The notes under the pieces: generated by a model
Told to the model about the DNA's origin: nothing
What the model saw: the letters and a program-made list of their open reading frames with translations, nothing else
Databases searched by the model: none
Shown here: positions 20,725-31,766 of the stretch, piece by piece
Layout of the letters: the number at the start of each line of letters is the position of its first letter
Position numbering within the stretch: the stretch's first letter is position 1
Made by a program: the position numbers and the translations under genes
Source: Parasitella parasitica
Taxonomy: Eukaryota; Mucoromycota; Mucoromycetes; Mucorales; Mucoraceae
Assembly: GCA_025201805.1 (NCBI GenBank)
Contig: MU619397.1
Span: 13,278-64,235, forward strand
Reading direction: 5' to 3'
Length of the DNA stretch: 50,958 nucleotides

Positions 20725-22036
20725 TTTCATGAAAGAAGTTTATCTCAAAAGACAGGTACAACAACAAGCACAACAGCATCAACAGGCACAACAACATCAG
20801 CAACGTCAACAATCCACAATTCAGTTACAATAGCAAAATAAGAAAAGCGATTTACTTATTTCTAAAAAGTGTGCTCATATTAATAAAGAATTGCTAACTG
20901 TTAAATCATCGTCTATATATACCATTATAATTATTAACTGCGGCTAGCTGATAGATAATCATGCACTAATAGATTGCACATTGAAGGTGCTAGAAGTATC
21001 TTTGTTAATGTCTGCTCAAAATTCGTAGTATTTGAAAACGAAAGAAGAGTCTTTGGCTCTATTGACGAACTCAATCAGATATCTAGAGTTTATTTGAGTA
21101 AATGAGAGTGAAAAATGTAAGGATTCCTGTGATTCCATGATTCTGATTGCAATGAACTGACACTGCTTGTCAAATCATTTTACAAATAAAAAGTAACCTC
21201 AGCCGTATAATAATCGATTGAAGGGTAAAGAGCTGCTACAGAGCTCATATAATATAATATCAAAAATTTGGTTAAAATATTTGTCAAGAAGCTGGTCAAA
21301 CTAGCTTCAAACACTTGGTCAAATTAGTCTCACTTTTATGGGCAATTTAGCCTCGCACAAGTGGGCAATTTTTTTCAAAATAGTGGGCAGTCTTTTCAAA
21401 AATTCAGTAAATTGAGAGTGGAAGCACCGTAAATGCCATAATTTGACGGATACGTACAACTTAATGCCTTCCTAGTATATGCACTTTGATACTTTGATAC
21501 TTTGATGGGTTTGCAATTTAGTTTAAATACCTTTGAAGTTCTATAGACTTGTCTAAATATTTGAGCTTATTTAGATGTCCAATATCTAACGGCTATATCT
21601 GAAGTAATATATCAACATTTAAACATTATGGAATTCAAACAATTTTGTTTTGTGGCCCGTTGGTGATTGTTCAGTTTCAGGCTCTGAAGTATATGTCGAA
21701 AGTGTTGATAAAGAATTCTCATTGTATTGAAAAATGGGATGATAAAAAACCCAAATGGTCATTCATTTCAAAATACCTATTGCTCCTGCACAATGGCTGT
21801 TTGATCAAAAATAAAATAATTAAGGCGTCGCAATTTCGCATATCATTACAAAATGTTTTCTTGGGCATTTTTAAACTAAAAATGTGATTGCATTTAATAC
21901 TTCTAGTCCTACTTGAAATATTCTTAGGGAGACATTTCTCCTCTCTCAGAAGCTTCTCAGCTTTTATCAGAAATAACAGCTTTGTTACCAGAAACCCTAA
22001 TATATATTATCACAATTACCATGACTTTTATCATTT
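20384..22036 (-). repeat. Right arm of the long inverted repeat
   Basis: This is the reverse complement of 17908-19560. It carries the sense copy of the nuclease gene's 3' third (to the stop at 20722-20724), the Q-rich out-of-frame tail, the sub-terminal repeats and the 80-codon open frame (21645-21887, opening at TTG). The frame is identical to that in the left arm. Past 22036 the sequence departs from the mirror of the left flank. Confidence 0.9.
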
Positions 22037-22334
22037 TGTTTGAAGCTTTTTTCAGGGATCATAAAAAGACTGTACGTTCAGATAGGGTCTATCAATAATT
22101 GTTCATATTTTCTCAATAGACTAATAATTTTTTTCTTATTTAGGAAAAGGCATGGGGATGACCGTTTAGGTTAGATAGCTGAACGAAAAAACCGATGTCT
22201 TTTATAAATAAATGAGTTTCTCAAAACCCAGAACTATAAAACCAAGACAGTGACAGGATTCCTTGCAATGAGCGGAATAATATTGTTTAATCACTGGTTT
22301 CCCCACACATATCACACTTTTGTATACTTGGTGA
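22037..22334. other. Upstream region of glycerol kinase
   Basis: About 300 bp between the palindrome's right edge and the glycerol kinase ATG. It must contain the promoter, or what is left of it. AT-rich tracts are present but no specific site can be named. Confidence 0.4.
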
Positions 22335-23949
22335 ATGACCCCAAAAGAAGAGAAACAGTTTATAGGAGCAGTAGACCAAGGCACAACTTCATCGAGGTTT
22401 TTGATATTTGACCAGCAAGGCAACTTGATAACATTTCATCAGGTTGAGCTGCCACAATCACAGCCGCATGCTGGGTATTTCAACGCACAAAATTTTTGTT
22501 GTCTTAATTCTTATTGACTTGCCATGAATTAGTTGGCTAGAGCATGATCCCATGGATATTCTCAATACAGTTTTAGCATGCATCCACGAAACAATTAAGC
22601 GATTCGAGTTGATGGGATACAGCGTAGAGGACATCAAAGGCATTGGTATAACCAACCAAAGAGAATCCGCTGTATGCTGGAACAAGTCAACTGGAGAACC
22701 TTTGAGAAACACCATCGTATGGAGTGATGTGAGAACAGACGATATCGTGCACCAACTAAAGAAACGTGACAATGCACACATTGTTCTAGAGATTTCAGGT
22801 CTTGATATTACATCCTATTTTACAGCCGTCAAATTTCGATGGATGCTGGATCATGACGAGGGCGTAAAAAAGGCAGTGAGGGAAGGAAATGCTTGCTTTG
22901 GCACTGTGGATAGCTGGCTTATTTATAAATTAAGTGGTGGAGAAGCCCACGTTACTGATGTGACTAATGCCAGCAGAACGCTGCTCATGAATCTCAAGAC
23001 GCTCGAGTGGGACCAAGATCTCTTGAAGTTTTTCGATATCCCAAGAGAATTGCTGCCTACTGTATGCTCTTCATCTGAAATCTATGGTACCATTGCATTC
23101 AAGGGCTCCCCTTTGGCAGGAATTCCCATCTCTGGCTGTCTGGGTGACCAACAGGCTGCATTATTAGGCCAGAAATGCTTTAGAGAAGGTGAAGCCAAAT
23201 GCACCTTTGGCACTGGTGCTTTCATGCTTTTTAACACTGGCCAAAAAGCTGTCAAATCAACGCATGGACTAATCACAACCATAGCTTTTCAGCTTGGAAA
23301 GGATGCCAAGGCGACTTATGCTCTAGAAGGATCCATGGCTGTTGCTGGATCTTCGCTTCGCTGGCTGCGCGACAACCTGAAGCTGATCAATTCAATGGAG
23401 CAAGTCAGCGATCTGGCCGAGCATGTCCCTGATACTGGTGGTGTTTATTTTGTCACTGCATTTTCTGGGCTATTTGCGCCTTACTGGAGAGACGATGCAC
23501 GAGGCACCATGGTAGGCCTTACTAGTTATACAAACAAGTACCATTTGGCTCGAGCAACGCTGGAATCCATGTCGTTTCAAACACGGGCCATTTTGGAAGC
23601 CATGAATCAAGACGCAGGCGTCCCGTTAAAGGTTCTTAAAGTAGATGGAGGTGTATCTAACTCCAACGTTGCTATGCAGATCCAGGCGGATATTTTAGGC
23701 CTTGAAGTGGATCGACCCTCTATGCGAGAAACTACCGCATTTGGCACAGCTATTGCAGCAGGGTTGGCTGTTGGGGTTTGGAATAGCATCCATGATTTGG
23801 ATCAAGTCAATAACGAAGACATCACATCCTTTACTCCTAATTTGACGTTGCAAGAAAGAGAAGAAAAGTACAAGATATGGAAAAAAGCGGTTGATAGTTC
23901 GCTTCACTGGACAGATGATGTGGATAGTACAAGTAGTGATGAGGAATAA
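22335..23949 (+). CDS. Glycerol kinase
   Basis: Two exons, 22335-22474 and 22533-23949 (518 aa, the usual FGGY-kinase length). The N-terminal phosphate-binding segment FIGAVDQGTTSSRFLIFD is intact. ITNQRES, IVWSDVRT, FGTVDSWLIYKL, GTGAFML and APYWRDDARGTMVG follow, with the C-terminal FGGY region VDGGVSNSNVAMQIQADI. It phosphorylates glycerol to glycerol 3-phosphate for catabolism or lipid synthesis. The intron splits HAGWLEHDP. A cytosolic or outer-mitochondrial location is expected from the family; no clear C-terminal membrane helix is seen. Its stop lies only 5 bp from the stop of the convergent Yippee-like gene, so the 3' UTRs must overlap. Confidence 0.95.
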
Positions 23950-23954
23950 ACATA

Positions 23955-24370
23955 TTAAAATGCACGACTTTCTTTTATTGCGTTTCGACGATCTATGGCA
24001 AGCCCATTCAACTTAAATTCTTTCCCTTCATCTTCTCCTGGTGTTTCGAGATACTTCCAGCCTATTTTACTACTGCAAACTGTACAAAAAATCCTGCATA
24101 GTTTATAGATTCCACCAAGCAGCTCTCTAGCTTCTTGCTCTTCTCCTATTCTTATATTAGTGGCCTCCAAAACGAAATAAGTCTGCCAAATCTAAATTGT
24201 TTTCAGTTGCATATATCTTGGAATTGAACAATAACACAAAGTCAACTTACTAGGTCCGTGTAGGATCTACACAAGATGTCTTTACGATAAAACAGTTCAG
24301 AATGGCATGTTGAGCATACATAACAAGCATCTTCTTTCTGGGAGTACTCTGGATGTTGTCTTTTGCTCAT
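23955..24370 (-). CDS. Yippee-like zinc-binding protein
   Basis: Two exons, 24370-24251 and 24191-23955 (118 aa). CSTCHSELFYRKDILCRSY supplies the first CxxC pair. EATNIRIGEEQEARELLGG matches the Yippee core, and CTVCSSKIGWKYLETP supplies the second CxxC with the signature GWKY. Length agrees with the Yippee family, small zinc-binding beta-fold proteins related to Mis18 and cereblon-type domains. Function in fungi is poorly known. Exon 2 begins IWQTYFVLE after a 59-nt intron. It converges on glycerol kinase. Confidence 0.85.
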
Positions 24371-24610
24371 ATTATTAAAGGAAACGATAAAAAGAAATTA
24401 ATGAACAACTGTAGTTTATATGTATTTATACACACTTTTGTTCATGCAATTGCCGATCTGAAATTAAGTTCATTGTTATTATTTTAAAGGCATTCTGTAA
24501 TGAACGTTCTTTATCATGTCAACTTTGATAGATAGATATTGATTGAATGAGTCCTTTTATTATAATTGCCTGATGACTAGTACGTGCACGTTTCATCATC
24601 ATGTTACTTA

Positions 24611-27600
24611 TCATGGAGTGAAAATAGATTCCATAGCAGTGACCAATTCACTGATATCCAAAGCATTTGGGTCCCTGTTGATAAAGTTGGTGTACATCAT
24701 TTCTAGCTGCTCATATTTTACTTGTTCTTGCTTAGTTTGTATTCTTTCGATAAGTTCTGAGCTTTTGAATTTACGAGAGAGGTAGGCAGCTAAAGAAATA
24801 TGAGAATAAATGTTTGTTTGTAAACACAAAATCTAAGTTACATACCTCTGTCGAGAGTATGGGCTGGTAGGCCTGCAATACTTGCACACCAAATACCATG
24901 GGATTGAGTGTCCCCGCCACCGGGAACAATACGATACAGAAACACTACCTGATGCTCTTTATGAAGAGCAGATGATTCTGAAGACATGTCTTTACTGTTA
25001 TTGTGAATATTGACACTGGAGTCTCCAGCTTGAATGTCCTGGCTCATGATTTCAGTTTGAGACAATGTTATGCCGTCTTGAGCTGTAAGAATGTTCTTGC
25101 AAACTAAATCTTGACGCAAAAAAGTCAAATTTGATGGAGGTGGGTCATTGCAGCTCTTTGTGTTGATTTTTACCATGAAAATGGGTGCTAGCTATAATCT
25201 TGGGGCATTGGGTCCCTTTGGAGAGAAGATAACCTATAACAGAGCAGAACAAGGCTGAGCCATCTGAAATATCAGTTCCCTGGAGATTCTATGTAAATAA
25301 TGTGGCGATGCAAATGTAGTTGCATAATATTATGTACATGCCTTGCCAAATTCATTAATGATGACCAAGCTTTGACATGTTGCATTTTGTAAGGCACGAT
25401 TGATCTGCTGTAGGTCAAACGCAAATGCACTTTGAGGCTAAATCGATAGGTGTCAGATATCATAATCAGATCCAACGAAACAGAGGTGGAGTATACTGAA
25501 TTCCCACCTTCAGCACTGTTTCTGAAGTCTGGATTCGAGTGAATATTTTGTCTGTGATACCAATGGTGGCCCTTTCCACAGGAACAAAGCTACAAAGACA
25601 CACGTTGTCATTGTTTGTCTCAATTCAAAAACATGTATACATTTACAACATTCTATATACCTTCCTATATGAGCCATGTAGACAATGAGTCCAACCTGTT
25701 TCAAGTAGATACTTTTACCAGAGAAATTGGCTCCCGTAACTATTTGAATGCTATTAGTGTCACCATTCATTGTATTGTTTCTGAATGATGAGTCGTTTTT
25801 AAACGAGACAACCGTATTTCTCAAGCTGTCAAACGCGCTAGAGCGGGTAGTATGTGGGCGGTGATTGTTAAATCCTTGGCCACCTTTGAGATGTGTATGG
25901 TTTGGAATAAAAATGTCAACTGATAACTCTTGCAACGGGTGTCTATTATATAAATCAAAGTCCATAGGCCCTTTACGTAGTCAATTCAATGCAAATATGT
26001 ACCTTCCTTTTATAATGTCGAGCGAGTTATCGAGGGTTAGGTTGGGCTTAACATAGTTGAACCGCATTGCCGCTACAGCCAAAGAAAGTATGCTTGATAC
26101 AAATTAGTTGTTGCATACAAATGCTGTTCGTACTCTGGAATCATTATACCAGTCAAGCTCTGACAAGGCATCGGATATATCTAGAAACTGCGTATTGTAT
26201 TTTAACACTGAAACTGCCAATTCTTGTACAATCTCTATTTCTCTATCAGCAATCATAGCATGTAAATCACCCAAAGTCGCGTCAAGTTCTAAGGGTGGGT
26301 GAGCGTATACCCAATGATGATTGCACATTTGTCCAATATTTGTACCTTTTGTTTGGTCATTTTTGTAATACAGGTTATCTGCGGTAGAGAACTATGTGTT
26401 ACAAGTTGAATGTGAATAGCGGTTAAGGAAAAAAGTCGAAGCAGAAAGATATAAATGTGTTAACCTGTAGTTCAAATCCAGGCAGGTTGCGTTGATAATA
26501 CTCGGTGATGTTGCTATTGCCACAATAACTACTGCCAGCACTGCTCTTGCCAGAGTTGCGCTGCAAATGGTATTGAGGCAAGGTAACCAGATAGCCTAGT
26601 TGAGGAAAATACACTACATTCAACGCAGCACTTAAACCGACAGGCAATACAGACCCGATTTCTTGCGCTACTTGCAACTGCATTTACAGGATCATGAGTA
26701 GGGGCAGAGAATATTTAACTAGGTTTTTTTTTACCAAGGTATCATTTAGCTTGTCGTATTTTTCTCGCAGGACATCCAATTCACTGTCGACTCCCTGCTT
26801 GACTACAACTTGGGCTCCCGCTTTGCTAGCTCCAAAATCAATCTAATTGCTTTAAATCTCGGTTCCATACGACATGTAACATCAATACATACGACATTAT
26901 CAACTATGGACCCTACTTGTTGCATTTTGTTTGCAACTGGTGCCAATTTCTTGAACTTTTGGATCAAAGAAATCGTAGCGTGTGAGCTGCTGATGGTCGG
27001 CCTAAGCGCACTAAAGATGCAAATGGTGTAATATGCAAACTATATACGGAAATATAGACATCAGTCTTGTATTTCATTCGTTTATATCGCACAGAAACTG
27101 CAGAGATACTTTTAGAATGTACTGCCAGTCATTAACTTTTGCTTTACTCTCTTGCACTCTTCCTAGAAGCCGATTGATATTCTTGATATGGGAAAGGTGC
27201 GCCCTCAAAGCAACGCAGGTATCATGCATGTCAGATGTCATGAATAAGCTGATAGACAAGTACCGATCTTCTAATGTCTGTCTATCCCGAAGCGGACGAG
27301 ATACCCACTCTCTCAGTAGCTGTTTTCCTGGTGCACTTGTCGTTTTATCTAAAAGGCCTAGGCAGTCAATATTAGCGTAAGCGAATGATGATCACTGACA
27401 GTGTGTTGTGGTACCAAACAATGACAGACTTTCTTTTTCTCGTTTTTGATGCATGTTGGGATGCCTTTCCAAATCAAAGATACAAAGCGATCTAGTCATA
27501 TACGGTTTTTTAGTTTGTTTTTTGAGGATCAGAGTCGAGGCATATACTCACTGCATGGTGTCTGAATTGACCTGGACATATCTATCACTGCGTATATTAT

Positions 27601-28419
27601 ATAAGACACCAGTTCAGAACTTGCACAATTTAGATACATGTACCAAGAAAAAACGTTTACAACAGTTGGCTGAATTATATCTGGAGCTATACCAGCCTCT
27701 TGTCCTTGCATATCATGCTCTTGCTGCATTTTTTTCAGATACTTTAGAAGTACCCCAGCACATCCAAGCTTGAGCGCGTCAGAGGTGGTATTATGTTCCG
27801 CTGTTTATGACAGGTTTGGTAGTTTTACTTACAGTTAATTGACACTGACCCAATTCAATGAGTCCCTCCATTTGTAAATAAGCATGTGTTTTAATCCCTT
27901 CTTCCTGATCTCTAAAGTAAATATGTTGGTTTGCTCTTTGGTCATCCTCATCCCCATCCTCATCATTAAAAGTAGCAATATCTTGTTGCTGATTGACACG
28001 ATCGATATACCAATTTAGCAATGTAATGCGGCCTTTGTCAAACAGAAAATCATTCCTTGCTATTTTGACCAATGTAACAGATATCCCATGTTCATTTGTC
28101 AAAAATTCAATTAGTTTTTCATTTGAATGATCTGGTATGATAATGATTTGGGGAGAGATTTGCGCAAGTACTACGTATGTTATTGTGCCGCGTTAAAGCA
28201 TTGATGCATACACGGGATAAAAGACATACTCGTGGCAGTGTATTCAAAACTATCAGATTCAATTGCGTCCTCCATCAAGTGTAACTTTAGGCTTGAGCCT
28301 GAATAATAAGAACACCCCAATCTACAAAGCTGCAGGCTCTGCTTCCATTGAAGACAAACGATAGCTTCCATATACAGTTTAACAAAGAAAGATGAAAAAG
28401 GCGTGTCATTTGAAAACAT
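24611..28419 (-). CDS. MSH5: Meiotic MutS homologue MSH5
   Basis: Eighteen exons: 28419-28230, 28170-27833, 27768-27644, 27587-27552, 27491-27415, 27357-27110, 27039-26893, 26842-26735, 26677-26465, 26391-26346, 26288-26150, 26092-26003, 25942-25661, 25589-25508, 25437-25342, 25279-25174, 25103-24846 and 24789-24611 (919 aa, all in phase). The N-terminus LGCSYYSGSSLKLHLMED is MSH5-like. VNSDTMQSLCIFD, LLDKTTSAPGKQLLREW and VVKQGVDSELDVLREKY identify the core and lever domains. The ATPase has Walker A TGANFSGKSIYLKQ and KIFTRIQTSE, but Walker B reads LVIINEFGKG, with Asn where Asp is usual. Intron 15 (25280-25341) is GC-AG (CAAG|GCATGT). With Msh4 it stabilises crossover intermediates in meiosis. 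ATG 28371 is an alternative start; an upstream exon cannot be excluded. Confidence 0.88.
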
Positions 28420-28785
28420 GCCATTGTATACCAGTTTTCAGAGCTTATGCGGTCATAGGGCCTTACAAATAATTGTCCAAGTGCCGAGGTTGGCCAATTG
28501 TGCATTTACTCGGACGCTGCTTAAACGCTTCAAAATACAACTTGGACATTCAAGGAGATGTTGACAATTTCGAAATGAGTATGCTCCATCAATAAAATAG
28601 CAACAGTAAAGAAGTAGGATCTTTATTAGATGCAAAAGAATCTACTGTACCTGTCAGTATCACACACAATATAGTCAAACTGTTGCATGCATAAGCAGCG
28701 TGCGACAAAACACGGCAGCTCCGCCAGCGCCATTAAAAGCTCGAATCGTTTCGTTTTGTAATTTTTCATCCTTTCTTCCTTAAAT
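28420..28785. promoter_or_regulatory. Divergent promoter of MSH5 and SEC18
   Basis: About 370 bp separate the MSH5 start (28419, -) from the Sec18 start (28786, +). The minus strand here also contains an open stretch from about 28755 (FELLMALAELPCFVARC and LCMQQFDYIVCDTDR, followed by a GTACAG donor) that looks protein-like. I could not join it in phase to MSH5. It may be a 5' exon or chance. Confidence 0.35.
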
Positions 28786-31102
28786 ATGGATTATTCTCGT
28801 TATGGTGGCCGCTATCGTGATGATGAAAAGGAAAACTTGAGCACATTTCAAGTAACTCAGTGCCCCTCTGATAGTGATGCCTTGACAAATCTTGTTTATG
28901 TCTCTCGTGGTGTGATTAACTCCAAAATTCATCATGTTAAATTACAAGGGAAATACGTTTTCTCTGTGTGGTAAAAAGTTAGAATATAACAATGATACTA
29001 CATAACTGAATTAATCCAAATCATACAGCGAAGATGAACGTATCCCAAAATCTCAAATTGGTATTAATGGCCCTTCACGCCGTTGGGCTCAATTCTCTCT
29101 GGGTCAATCTGTCACGATAGAGCCTTATGATATTCACTCTGAAGGGAACAGCATTTACTTGAGCGACTTGAAAATGGAAATCGACTTTTTTCAAAAAAGT
29201 CGCAGCGTTCCTACAGAGTTTGCCGAAGAGGATATTAAAAAGACATTTCTCAACAATTTTGGTGGGCACATATTCAGCAAGGGACAACAACTAGCCTTTG
29301 AGTTTTGTGGTGTTAAATTTAAAGTTACCATAACAGATTTGGATGTTGTTGACTATGTATCAGAAAGGGGAGAAGTGGATGCACATCAAGACAAAAATTC
29401 TAGTGCTCAACTTGGTCTTTTGATCCAAGGAACCAATGTTGTATTTGACAAGGCCGAAAACTCAATTGTAAACTTGAAACAATCCAAAAAAAGAGCCATG
29501 ACCGCCAAGGCATTGATCAAGCCTGATTTCCAGTTTGAGGATCTCGGCATTGGTGGTTTAGACGATGAGTTCAGTGCCATTTTCCGTCGTGCATTTGCTT
29601 CGCGTATCTTTCCGCCTGCGCTGGTAGAGAAATTAGGCGTGCAACATGTCAAAGGCATTTTATTGTATGGTCCTCCAGGCACTGGCAAGACTTTAATGGC
29701 TCGACAAATTGGTAAAATGCTGCAGGCCAAGGAACCCAAGATTGTCAGTGGCCCTGAGGTGCTGTCTAAATTTGTTGGCCAGTCCGAAGAGAATGTGCGC
29801 AAGCTATTTGCTGATGCCGAGGAAGAATATCGTACCAAAGGCGAAGACTCTGGTCTTCATATTATCATTTTTGATGAATTAGATGCTATCTGCAAGTCTC
29901 GTGGTAGCCGCAGTGGAGACACTGGTGTTGGCGATTCTGTCGTGAATCAGCTCCTGGCTAAAATGGACGGTGTTGAGCAATTGAATAACATCTTGATCAT
30001 CGGTATGACCAACAGAAAAGATATGATCGACGAAGCCTTGCTGCGTCCTGGCCGTCTTGAAGTGCACATGGAGATTGGTTTGCCTGATGAAAAGGGGCGT
30101 CTTCAAATCCTAAAGATCCATACTGGCAAGATGAGGACAAACAACGTTTTGGAGAGCGATGTCAATTTGGATGACTTGGCTGAATTGACCAAGAACTACA
30201 GTGGTGCAGAGATTTCTGGCGTTGTTAAGGCTGCTTCGTCGTATGCGTTCAATAGACATATCAAAGTAGGTACTATGGCTGGTATTGCCACTGACGTGGA
30301 AAACATGAAGGTGAGCATGGATGACTTTTTGAATGCACTCAAGGAGGTGCAGCCTGCGTTTGGCGTATCTGAAGCCGAGTTGCAGCAATGTGTTCAAAAC
30401 CATATTATACCATTCAGTCCCTCTGTTCAGCAAATTTTGACTGATGGTCACCTATATGTTGATCAAGTTCGGCAATCGTCTCGCACACCCTTGGTCAGCG
30501 TGCTCTTGAATGGCCCTGCTGGTAGTGGTAAAACTGCTCTTGCTGCTACAATTGGGATGGAAAGCCAGTTTCCCTTTATCAAATTAATTTCTCCTGAAAC
30601 TATGGTGGGCATGTCTGAGGCTGCAAAAGTGACCGAGATCAACAAGATCTTCAACGACTCTTACAAATCACCCCTCAGTGTTATTGTCATTGACGCTATT
30701 GAGCGTCTGTTGGACTATGTCCCAATAGGCCCTCGCTTCTCTAATTCAGTTTTACAAGCGCTCATGGTCCTCTTGAAGAAGAAACCACCAAAGAATCGCC
30801 GCCTACTGATTTTGGCTACCACTACACAGCGCCAAATCCTGGAGCAAATGGACATGACTGATGAATTCTCGGCTGAAATCTACGTGCCTACCATTACAAG
30901 CTTGGATGGTGTAGACGCTGTATTGCAGCAATTGGAATTATTCAGCGATGCGGAGAGAGAAAGAGCTTTCTCAATTTTGAAACAGGCTAATATGGACCAA
31001 AAACTCACTATTGGTGTCAAAAAGCTATTGATGATTATTGAAATGGCTAGACAAGATCAAGACAAGATTGAAAAATTTGTTAATGCGATGCTAGCCTTGT
31101 AG
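28786..31102 (+). CDS. SEC18: Sec18/NSF AAA+ ATPase
   Basis: Two exons, 28786-28970 and 29029-31102 (752 aa, standard Sec18 length). The N domain ends with FGIGGL-type residues (FEDLGIGGLDDEF). D1 has Walker A GPPGTGKT, Walker B IIIFDELDAIC and RPGRLEVHMEI. D2 has GPAGSGKT and VIVIDAIERLLDY, followed by PPKNRRLLILATT. Sec18 disassembles SNARE complexes with alpha-SNAP on secretory and vacuolar membranes. The only intron splits SVCEDERIP. D1 is catalytically complete; D2 has Asp-Ala instead of Asp-Glu in Walker B, as expected for the weakly active NSF D2. Confidence 0.96.
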
Positions 31103-31766
31103 GAGTAGGAGTAAATAATAAAGGCGTTGCGATTAAACCACAAAGTTACTCAATGGATAATCTCATGCTTATCGCATGTATTCAGTGTTACAAGAACATC
31201 TAATTTTATTATCGAAAGATCAAACCTCAGACCCGATGCGCAACAGTGATTCCCAAAGCAGTGACAATAGATTTTGTTTCTTCACCTATATAAGCCAAAC
31301 TATTGTTCAGTTACTTGGCTTGGGACGAGTTCAAGATATATAGAGAATATTTAGTTTATCTCGAAGATTGTGTCTGCACGTTGAAGCTTGCTCAACCTTT
31401 AGGCAAACATATCTTGTGTAGATGTACTGAAAAACCATGCAGACATTCCGTTATTTGAAATTCTTATTTGATGTATCACTTGTCCACACACCCACATCAT
31501 ATTCAGTTGTAAAATATTTTCAAAATACACGATTCCCGAGTCCACAACTTGAAGTTTAATGATTTTGACCTGAATACCTATACAAGATTTTTTTTTTTTT
31601 TTTTTTTTTTTTGCCCTTGGGAAGTGGTGGTGGGGGGGTTGTTGTTGATGGAAATTCAACATCATCGTGCTTTTAATGTGACTCTTGGAATAGCTCAAGC
31701 GATTAGACCGTAAAAATGATGTGCACTCACAGTAGCAGCGTATAATTTGCGTGTTAAAACATAAAA
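31103..31766. other. Intergenic region with long poly-T tract
   Basis: Between Sec18 and Prp39. An AATAATAAA-like poly(A) signal lies near 31115-31123 and a TATATAA motif near 31288. A run of 20+ T at about 31588-31612 is followed by a G/T-rich stretch. No gene is supported. Confidence 0.4.

Larger units (their letters stand above)
17908..22036. mobile_element. 4,129-bp palindromic element with a PD-(D/E)XK-like nuclease gene
   Basis: Two arms of 1,653 bp (17908-19560 and 20384-22036) are near-perfect reverse complements around an 823-bp spacer. Every mirrored position sums to 39944. I see only two mismatches, both close to the outer ends (in the 17927-17934 region against its mirror). The spacer plus right arm carry the nuclease-like gene; the left arm carries an inverted copy of its 3' third. 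Sub-terminal motifs (TTCCACTCTCAATTTACTGA at 18521-18540, TGCCCAC repeats at 18555-18606) recur in the decayed element at 37.7-38.85 kb. They may mark the ends of a core element nested inside the longer palindrome. No target-site duplication was found. It sits about 300 bp upstream of the glycerol kinase ATG. Confidence 0.8.

Noticed and set aside
27780-27840. Alternative MSH5 exon 2 end at GTCAGT joined to AACAG
   Set aside because: It is in phase too, but GTAAGT joined to CTCAAG has a stronger donor, a CTGAC branch-like site and a better fit to MutS sequence.
28440-28780. Extra 5' exons of MSH5
   Set aside because: Protein-like stretches exist, but none could be joined in phase to the first certain exon. 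Left as an open possibility.
31399-31698. 99-aa minus-strand frame with poly-Lys
   Set aside because: It is created by the poly-T tract and has no conserved features.
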